A DNA stretch of 28,970 nt, from positions 1-28,970 of the forward strand of contig JAZNUV010000028.1 in NCBI GenBank assembly GCA_045592445.1, in the 5' to 3' direction. This DNA comes from JAQXGO01 sp045592445 (GTDB lineage Bacteria; Bacillota; Clostridia; UMGS1883; UMGS1540). The notes beneath the pieces are model-generated. The model was not told the DNA's origin. It ran no database searches and saw nothing but the letters and a program-made list of their open reading frames with translations. This document shows positions 24,251 to 28,970 of this stretch, one piece after another. The position numbers were made by a program, and so were the translations under genes. How positions within the stretch are numbered: the first letter of the stretch is position 1; the number at the start of each line of letters is the position of its first letter.

Positions 24251-24284
24251 AGTATACCAAGAAAAAAGAAAGAAATTTGTCGTA
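24251..24284 (-). promoter_or_regulatory. Putative spoIIE promoter with Spo0A-like box
   Basis: On the minus strand a TATACT -10 box lies at 24256-24251. The region where a -35 would be (around 24274-24279) is poor, but TGTCGTA (plus strand 24278-24284) overlaps it and matches the Spo0A box TGTCGAA at 6 of 7 positions. A weak -35 with an overlapping 0A box is the known design of Spo0A-activated promoters such as B. subtilis spoIIE. The assignment is inferred from one box. Confidence 0.42.
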
Positions 24285-24323
24285 CTGTGTTAAAACTAAA
24301 AAAACGTATTAACTGGAAAGAAA

Positions 24324-24356
24324 ATAATAAAAAACCGCAACAACTGTCGCGGTTTT
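24324..24356 (-). terminator. Terminator of the first NlpC/P60 gene
   Basis: AAAACCGC (24331-24338) pairs with GCGGTTTT (24349-24356). On the minus strand the stem runs into a T-rich tail (24334-24324). It lies 55 nt beyond the stop of the hydrolase gene and upstream of the spoIIE promoter. Confidence 0.8.
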
Positions 24357-24411
24357 ATAAAAGTCAATGTTTCAGTTTTGTATATTTAGTGAAATGAAAA
24401 GGCTTCACATT

Positions 24412-25146
24412 TTACAAAATACGTCGCGCGGCGTAAAGGGAACGCCCAGACATATTATCTATGCTAATGGTACGACCGGTTTGCGGTGCATGGATATACG
24501 TTTCATTTCCAACATAAATGCCAACGTGACCTGCACTGCGGAAGAAAACTAAGTCACCGGGCTGAAGTTCCGAGCGGGAAACAGAACGCCCCATTGCAAT
24601 CTGCGAATAGGTGGTACGCGGAAGTGATACACCGAAGTGGCGATATACGTATTGAACGAAGCCGCTGCAATCAAAGCCCGACGGTGTTGAACCGCCCCAA
24701 ACATAAGGGACACCTAAAAAGTTTTTGGCATAGGACACAATCTGCTGGCCGGACGAGGAACCGCTGCTAGTTTGAGTGGCAGGTGCCGGCGCACTTTTCT
24801 TCGGTGTTGTTTTAGCCTGTGACGAAGAGGATACGACGGGTGCCGACGCAACCACAACGGGTGTCGGCTCCGGTACTTGACTACGGTCAAAAACAATCAG
24901 ATCCTTGTGAACATAACCAACTTGATCATTATACCGTATTTTACACCAGGAACCTTCGGTTGTAATCACGCTTACAGGGTCCGCAAGGTACAGTTCCCCT
25001 AAAACTTTAGCGTCCATCGCCGGAACTTGTCTTATGTTTAAAACATCGCCTGCAGCAAAACCGGTGGTATCAGCTGACGCGGTGATTGCAAGTAAAAGCA
25101 GGGATGTAAGTGCTGTGCCGAAAAAAACTGCAAGTTTCTTTAACAT
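24412..25146 (-). CDS. Secreted SH3b-NlpC/P60 peptidoglycan endopeptidase (paralogue 1)
   Basis: This 244-residue exported cell-wall hydrolase has a signal peptide (MLKKLAVFFGTALTSLLLLA, probable cut after TASA near 24-25) and a bacterial SH3 domain at about 27-87. A Ser/Pro/Thr/Ala-rich linker at about 88-135 leads to an NlpC/P60 domain at about 136-244. The catalytic triad is visible: Cys160 in FDCSGF, His207 in GHVGIY and His219 in YIHAP. Such enzymes cut the gamma-D-Glu-DAP bond of stem peptides. The start at 25146 follows GAGGAGG; the longer frame reads into the promoter. The paralogue just upstream on this strand has the same domain order with a shorter linker. Confidence 0.9.
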   Translation of the reverse strand: MLKKLAVFFGTALTSLLLLAITASADTTGFAAGDVLNIRQVPAMDAKVLGELYLADPVSVITTEGSWCKIRYNDQVGYVHKDLIVFDRSQVPEPTPVVVASAPVVSSSSQAKTTPKKSAPAPATQTSSGSSSGQQIVSYAKNFLGVPYVWGGSTPSGFDCSGFVQYVYRHFGVSLPRTTYSQIAMGRSVSRSELQPGDLVFFRSAGHVGIYVGNETYIHAPQTGRTISIDNMSGRSLYAARRIL

Positions 25147-25176
25147 GTGTGGCCTCCTCAAACATATTATATCTGA

Positions 25177-25205
25177 ATTATAACATAATACGGTTATTTT
25201 GTCAA
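25177..25205 (-). promoter_or_regulatory. Consensus promoter of NlpC/P60 paralogue 1
   Basis: On the minus strand TTGACA (25205-25200) and TATAAT (25182-25177) are 17 nt apart, a full consensus match. The -35 box sits in a 22-nt block (25196-25217) that is identical to the one at the paralogue 2 promoter. Confidence 0.85.
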
Positions 25206-25244
25206 ACTTTTTTAACATTTATTTATTATTTTCATTATTTTCAT

Positions 25245-25877
25245 TTAAAATATGCGTCTTGCTGCAAGAATAGAACGATTGATGGGGTCGATGGAAACCG
25301 TTCTGCCGGTTTGCGGTGCATGTATGTAGGTGTTATTGCCTGCGTAAATGCCGACATGTCCGCCGTTGCCGAATACTAAAATATCACCGAGCTGCAAATC
25401 GGAAGTGCTGACTCTGTAACCTGCATTCATTTGTGCATAAGACGTACGGGGTAAGGATATGCCGAAATATGCATATACATATTTTACAAAGCCGCTGCAA
25501 TCAAAGCCCGACGGAGATGAACCGCCGTATACATACGGAACACCCAGGAAGTTTTTTGCGTAGGCCAGAATGTTTTCTCCTGCCGTGGGTGCTGTTTCCT
25601 GCGGTGTTTCTGCGGGTGCGGCAGAAGAGGGGTTTATGCTTACATAGGAGCCGTGAATATAGCCGACTGTATTTCCGTACTGTACCTGGCACCAATTATT
25701 CTGATAGCCGAGGATAGAAACCGAGTCGCCATAGGAAAGTGAACCGATAATGGCGGCAGATGGTGCCCGACGCACATTCAAAACGCCGGCGGTAACAATA
25801 CCGGTGTCTGCTGCAGCGGTTACAGATGTGAATAACACAGAAACGGTCAAGATGGCCGCAAAAATTCTCTTTTTCAT
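25245..25877 (-). CDS. Secreted SH3b-NlpC/P60 peptidoglycan endopeptidase (paralogue 2)
   Basis: This 210-residue paralogue of the neighbouring hydrolase has a signal peptide (MKKRIFAAILTVSVLFTSVTAAA), an SH3b domain at about 25-82 and a short Pro/Ala/Glu-rich linker at about 83-99. The NlpC/P60 domain then carries Cys127 (FDCSGF), His174 (GHVGIY) and His186 (YIHAP). The shared run YAKNFLGVPYV-GGS-PSGFDCSGF marks a recent duplication. The start at 25877 has AGAAAGGAC at proper spacing. No hairpin separates it from paralogue 1, so read-through is possible although each gene has its own strong promoter. Confidence 0.9.
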   Translation of the reverse strand: MKKRIFAAILTVSVLFTSVTAAADTGIVTAGVLNVRRAPSAAIIGSLSYGDSVSILGYQNNWCQVQYGNTVGYIHGSYVSINPSSAAPAETPQETAPTAGENILAYAKNFLGVPYVYGGSSPSGFDCSGFVKYVYAYFGISLPRTSYAQMNAGYRVSTSDLQLGDILVFGNGGHVGIYAGNNTYIHAPQTGRTVSIDPINRSILAARRIF

Positions 25878-25938
25878 AAAATGTCCTTTCTGAAAACGCG
25901 GATTTGGCAAAAATAGATATTTTTAAAACGCAGATAAC

Positions 25939-25967
25939 AGTATAACACAAATATTTCATTTTGTCAA
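25939..25967 (-). promoter_or_regulatory. Near-consensus promoter of NlpC/P60 paralogue 2
   Basis: On the minus strand TTGACA (25967-25962) and TATACT (25944-25939) are 17 nt apart. The surrounding block 25958-25979 repeats 25196-25217 exactly. Confidence 0.82.
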
Positions 25968-25979
25968 ACTTTTTTAACA
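25958..25979 (-). repeat. 22-nt direct repeat at -35 region (second copy at 25196-25217)
   Basis: The block reads, on the minus strand, GTTAAAAAAGTTTGACAAAA plus T, preceded by one further shared base, and contains the -35 box. The other copy is 25196-25217, about 760 nt away, in front of the paralogous gene. It shows that the duplication included the promoter. Confidence 0.8.
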
Positions 25980-26096
25980 ATTTAGCCAATTTATTCAAAA
26001 ATAAAAATAGAGAAAATAAAAAGAAATCCCATTTTAAAGCGAAAAAACAGGAAATAACTTTAAAAATAAAAAAATAAAAATGTAATAATTTATATC

Positions 26097-26137
26097 TTGT
26101 ATTTTTCTGAAATATTTGGTATTCTATTAAAATAGAA
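26097..26137 (+). promoter_or_regulatory. tsaD promoter with overlapping inverted repeat
   Basis: TTGTAT (26097-26102) and TATTCT (26120-26125) are 17 nt apart. A perfect 7-bp inverted repeat, TTCTATT-AA-AATAGAA (26122-26137), overlaps the end of the -10 box and the expected start site. It could be an operator or just part of the AT-rich leader. The rest of the 25878-26156 gap is very AT-rich with no coding sign. Confidence 0.5.
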
Positions 26138-26156
26138 CATAGTAAAGAGGTGCAAA

Positions 26157-27167
26157 ATGACATATATTTTGGGTATAGAATCCTCCTGCGACGAAACAGC
26201 CGCCTCCGTTACGGTGGACGGGCGTCGCGTTTTGAGTGATATTATTTTCTCTCAGGCAGACATTCATAAAAAATACGGCGGTGTAGTACCGGAGATTGCA
26301 TCGCGAAATCATATTCTGTCCGTTTCGCAAGTGATAGAGGAGGCGCTTTCTAAAGCGGGTATTAAAAAAGAAGAACTGGACGGCGTTGCTGTCACAGTGG
26401 AACCCGGACTCATCGGCGCCCTGTTGGTTGGGCTTTCCGCCGCGAAGGGCTTTGCCTATGCAATCGGTAAACCGCTGATACCCGTTCACCATTTGCACGG
26501 GCACATTGCGGCAAATTATATCGCGCACCCGGATTTGGAGCCGCCGTTTATCTGCCTGGTTGCTTCGGGCGGACATAGCCATGTAGTCGAGGTGACAGAC
26601 TATAATCATTTTTCTGTACTGGGTGCGACACTGGATGATGCGGCAGGCGAGGCATTTGATAAGGTGGCGCGTGTGCTCGGGCTTGGATATCCGGGCGGGC
26701 CGATGGTGAGTCAATGTGCCGAGAAAGGGACGCCATCCATTTCATTCCCGCGCCCCATACAGGGCATGGACTTTAGTTTCAGCGGTGTAAAAACTGCAGT
26801 CATAAATTATGTGCACCATAAAGAACAGATGGGTGAGGCGGTATGTTTTGCGGATGTTGCCGCGTCCTTTGAGGCGGCGGTTGCAGACGTTTTAGTAACG
26901 GTGACGATGCGGGCATCACAGATGAAGAATATTCGAAAAGTTGCACTTTGCGGTGGTGTGGCGGCAAATCAGCACCTCAGAAAAGAAATGGCAGCAGCGT
27001 GTGCCGGGCAAGGGGTAGAGCTGTTTTTACCTCCACCCGCACTATGTACGGATAATGGTGCCATGATTTCCTGCGCGGGATATTATGCGTATAGAGCAGG
27101 CGCGCGTGCGCCACTGACGCAAAATGCGGCGGCGACGGGGAAACTTGTGGCGCATGAAATTCGCTAA
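26157..27167 (+). CDS. tsaD: tRNA N6-adenosine threonylcarbamoyltransferase TsaD
   Basis: TsaD is the catalytic subunit that moves the threonylcarbamoyl group onto A37 of ANN-decoding tRNAs, with TsaB and TsaE. The ASKHA-fold start GIESSCDETAASV (residues 6-18), the metal-binding His motif HLHGH (112-116), CLVASGGHSHVVEV, GEAFDKVARVLGLGYPGGP and the C-terminal CGGVAANQHLR and CTDNGAMI motifs are all intact. Length 336 is normal. AAAGAGG at 26144-26150 supports the start. The gene is monocistronic, ending in a hairpin. Confidence 0.96.
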   Translation: MTYILGIESSCDETAASVTVDGRRVLSDIIFSQADIHKKYGGVVPEIASRNHILSVSQVIEEALSKAGIKKEELDGVAVTVEPGLIGALLVGLSAAKGFAYAIGKPLIPVHHLHGHIAANYIAHPDLEPPFICLVASGGHSHVVEVTDYNHFSVLGATLDDAAGEAFDKVARVLGLGYPGGPMVSQCAEKGTPSISFPRPIQGMDFSFSGVKTAVINYVHHKEQMGEAVCFADVAASFEAAVADVLVTVTMRASQMKNIRKVALCGGVAANQHLRKEMAAACAGQGVELFLPPPALCTDNGAMISCAGYYAYRAGARAPLTQNAAATGKLVAHEIR

Positions 27168-27172
27168 AAAAG

Positions 27173-27233
27173 AAGGAACCTTCCTCGACACGACTGAAAA
27201 ATCAGAGTATGCCGAAGGGATAGGTTCCTTTTT
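27173..27233 (+). terminator. Terminator after tsaD
   Basis: AAGGAACCT (27173-27181) pairs with AGGTTCCTT (27222-27230), followed by T residues to 27233. The 40-nt loop contains a small inner stem, CTGA (27194-27197) with TCAG (27202-27205). Confidence 0.75.
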
Positions 27234-27240
27234 ATATAAA

Positions 27241-27263
27241 CAGCTATAGCTGTACTTTATACT
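27241..27263 (+). promoter_or_regulatory. Putative promoter with 12-bp palindrome before the DUF6873-like gene
   Basis: A perfect palindrome CAGCTATAGCTG (27241-27252) is followed by TATACT (27258-27263) as a possible -10 box. No good -35 box is present at 17 nt, so an activator or another sigma factor may be involved. The operator role is inferred. Confidence 0.4.
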
Positions 27264-27294
27264 ATGAAATCAAAAAGAAAAAGGTGCGGAAAAC

Positions 27295-28017
27295 ATGGAA
27301 ATTGTAAAAACCCCAAATTTACCAATAAACAGAGTATGCACAGCTGTTTCTGCTATACCGCTCCCAATCGAGAACTGTATTCCGACCGTAAGGATAGAAA
27401 CACTGCCGGAAGGCATGGCATCCCATGCGGATTTACAACTATGTCATGTTGGGGAGAATGTTTTGGTGGCGGCGCCTGAGGTATATGCGTATTACGCGGA
27501 GAAACTAACCTCAAAGGGCTTTGAAATTCTATGCGGAAAAACGGAAATTGGGCGTACCTACCCGAGAGATGCTGCATATAATATAGCAAGAATCGGGAAT
27601 GTTGCTTTTCATAATACGCACCATACAGACCCTATCATTACTGAAAGTTTTAAAAAAATGGGCATTCGCATGGTACATGTCAGGCAGGGCTATGCAAAAT
27701 GCGCAATGGCACCCGTACGGGACAATGCGCTTATCACGGCAGATAGAGGCATCGCGCGCGCGGCGCGTGCGGAAAAGCTTGATGTTTTGGAAATTGTGCC
27801 CGGTCATATTTCACTTCCGGGATATCCATACGGATTTATAGGAGGTGCCGTAGTGCTATTGTCGGCCGATACGGCGTATATAACGGGAAGCCTTGCTCAG
27901 CACCCTTCCAAAATGGAAATATTTAATTTTTTTAAAAAATATGGGATAAAAATTGAAGAAGGTAGCATTCCTATACCTATGGATATAGGTTCTGTCATTC
28001 CGCTGCAAACAAAATAA
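27295..28017 (+). CDS. DUF6873-like protein of unknown function
   Basis: This 240-residue cytoplasmic protein resembles the clostridial DUF6873 family. Conserved-looking lines are LPEGMASHADLQLCHVG, YPRDAAYNIARIGNVAFHNTHHTDP, VRQGYAKCAMAPVRDNALITADRGIA, ISLPGYPYGFIGGAVVLL and a C-terminal MDIGSVIPL. The repeated use of conserved His, Asp and Asn (SHADLQ, HNTHHTDP) and the single RQGYAKC hint at an enzyme, but no catalytic role is known to me. AAGGTG at 27281-27286 supports the start. ytxC begins 15 nt after its stop, so the two form an operon, perhaps linked to sporulation. Confidence 0.75.
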   Translation: MEIVKTPNLPINRVCTAVSAIPLPIENCIPTVRIETLPEGMASHADLQLCHVGENVLVAAPEVYAYYAEKLTSKGFEILCGKTEIGRTYPRDAAYNIARIGNVAFHNTHHTDPIITESFKKMGIRMVHVRQGYAKCAMAPVRDNALITADRGIARAARAEKLDVLEIVPGHISLPGYPYGFIGGAVVLLSADTAYITGSLAQHPSKMEIFNFFKKYGIKIEEGSIPIPMDIGSVIPLQTK

Positions 28018-28032
28018 AAAGGAGGCGAGTGC

Positions 28033-28827
28033 TTGCAGCATATGCTATCGGTAACAGGGAATATTTGCGCGGAGAAGCTACCCGCCGTCAACGGTGTGGA
28101 AATTGAACACGCAGATGGCGGCGTACAATTCACAGCTGCGTCCGCAGAGGATATGCAGCGCCTGAAACGGTCATTGGCGCTATCACTTGCAAATACCATT
28201 ATAGAGGAATATGAAGGTCAATTCCTGGCGGAGTTTATCAACACAAAATATAAACATCTCGATACCTATGAAAAGCAAGAGGTATTGCGTGTGGCAACTT
28301 CCGAGATGGAAAATACTTCGCCGAAGCGGCGCGCACACTATATTGAAAATCGATTATATACCTTTTTATCTGCGTCGGATGTTTTATCAGTTGACGGGTT
28401 TGTGGCGTTTCGCCTTAAAGAGTACAGAGCACTTTTGAAACGTGCGGCGTCCCATGCAGCTACATGGTATGAAACGCGAAAGGAATATGAAGAATTTATT
28501 GCACTGCTTCAGTATTTTATCAGTCTGCAACCTGTCGGCACGCCGCTTTTACATGTCCTTTTCGGGGAGGACAACACATGCCGTTTATATAGTGCTGACG
28601 GCGAGGAGATTACGTTCGAGGATGCGGATGCGGCAGCAGAAATGTCACTCACAGTCGAGGAAACGCTTTTGAGTGCTTTAATTAGTATTGCCCCGCAGGA
28701 AGTGATTTTGCATCATGCGGCGGGACATGTGCGGTGGGAGATTATGGAGACAGTGTATAGACTCTTTCCAAAGCATGTGCATCTGTGCGAGAATTGCCAA
28801 ATCTGTGCGTTTGAGAGAGAAAAATAA
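28033..28827 (+). CDS. ytxC: YtxC-like putative sporulation protein
   Basis: This 264-residue protein matches the YtxC family, present in Bacillus and clostridial spore formers and of unknown biochemistry. Recognised segments are ALANTIIEEYE-like start helices, HYIENRLYTFL, VDGFVAFRLKEY, ETRKEYEEFIALLQYFISLQ and a C-terminal HVHLCENCQICA cysteine group. The start is a TTG at 28033 with AAGGAGG 7 nt upstream; the in-frame ATG at 28042 is 16 nt away and unlikely. There is no signal peptide or clear membrane segment. In several Clostridia ytxC stands near thrS, but the window ends before any such gene. Confidence 0.78.
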   Translation: MQHMLSVTGNICAEKLPAVNGVEIEHADGGVQFTAASAEDMQRLKRSLALSLANTIIEEYEGQFLAEFINTKYKHLDTYEKQEVLRVATSEMENTSPKRRAHYIENRLYTFLSASDVLSVDGFVAFRLKEYRALLKRAASHAATWYETRKEYEEFIALLQYFISLQPVGTPLLHVLFGEDNTCRLYSADGEEITFEDADAAAEMSLTVEETLLSALISIAPQEVILHHAAGHVRWEIMETVYRLFPKHVHLCENCQICAFEREK

Positions 28828-28970
28828 AAAATGTAGGTTTGTCAATGATGTGTTACAAAATTCCTCAAAAAATTTCTCCTGTTTCAAGAAAGGCGTGAAT
28901 ACATTCGTCAGGAGATCTCCAATTTAATGGACGGATAGGAAACTTGTTGTATATATAGTTACGTACCTTT
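28828..28970. other. Gene-free right end with inverted repeat
   Basis: No supported gene or tRNA is seen in these 143 bases. TCTCCTG (28875-28881) pairs with CAGGAGA (28909-28915), and a 10-bp palindrome GGAGATCTCC is at 28911-28920. It could be the leader of a gene beyond the window. I did not find a T-box element or a known riboswitch signature in it. Confidence 0.4.

Noticed and set aside
24411..25979. The two similar NlpC/P60 genes as one gene broken by a frameshift or as a mobile repeat
   Set aside because: Each has its own signal peptide, full catalytic triad, stop and promoter. They are complete paralogues, and no insertion-sequence ends flank them.
28828..28970. T-box leader for thrS
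   Set aside because: No specifier-type stem, AG bulge or GGTGG-containing antiterminator is visible within the 143 bases available.
1..28970. CRISPR array, prophage, insertion sequence, toxin-antitoxin or defence island
   Set aside because: No regularly spaced repeats, transposase, integrase or phage genes were seen. The content is core housekeeping, Fe-S/hydrogenase maturation and sporulation.

Overview
The window looks like a chromosomal segment of a strictly anaerobic, endospore-forming Firmicute of the Clostridia type. The taxonomic clues are a clostridial-style mur/fts cluster, SpoIIE and YtxC (sporulation), RNase J, a NifS/NifU-type Fe-S pair without an IscR gene, a complete [FeFe]-hydrogenase maturation set (TM1266-type regulator, HydE, HydG, HydF), and sigma-A-like promoters (TTGACA / TATAAT with 17-nt spacers). 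MurE carries a DNPR motif, so the peptidoglycan is probably of the meso-diaminopimelate type. I see no insertion sequence, prophage, CRISPR array, tRNA or rRNA. Genes are densely packed and there is no gene-free stretch above 300 bases.

Layout. 1-8290 (+) is the division and cell-wall cluster: murE (3' part), murF, mraY, an ftsW/spoVE SEDS gene, murG, murA, ftsQ/divIB and ftsZ, which has its own promoter. murD, murC, murB and ftsA are not in this run. Directly behind the ftsZ terminator, 8359-9117 (+) encodes a 252-residue protein that I read as a degenerate [FeFe]-hydrogenase H-cluster domain. Every H-cluster cysteine is replaced or cut off, and it has no obvious promoter of its own. A bidirectional terminator separates it from the convergent iscS-iscU operon (9166-10780, -). 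Next on the minus strand come a DUF1846/UPF0371 gene and a two-gene operon: a small basic protein, then a P-loop/Asp23-like fusion.

A divergent promoter region (13674-13922) starts the plus-strand run rnj, mtlD-like dehydrogenase and TPR membrane protein. A strong hairpin ends this run, or acts as a leader, immediately before the hydrogenase maturation operon (17699-21532: TM1266-type regulator, hydE, hydG, hydF). On the minus strand follow a small tail-anchored protein and spoIIE, then two paralogous secreted SH3b-NlpC/P60 cell-wall hydrolases whose promoters share a 22-nt identical block. The last stretch (+) holds tsaD, a DUF6873-like gene and ytxC. The final 143 bases contain no gene that I can support.

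How it fits together. IscS/IscU would supply Fe-S clusters, and HydE/HydG/HydF are themselves Fe-S proteins that build the H-cluster, but no genuine hydrogenase lies in the window. The only hydrogenase-like protein present is the cysteine-free one behind ftsZ. It is the most unusual object here: a candidate pseudoenzyme, sensor or scaffold derived from the H-domain. All family assignments rest on motif recognition by eye; no database search or alignment program was run.
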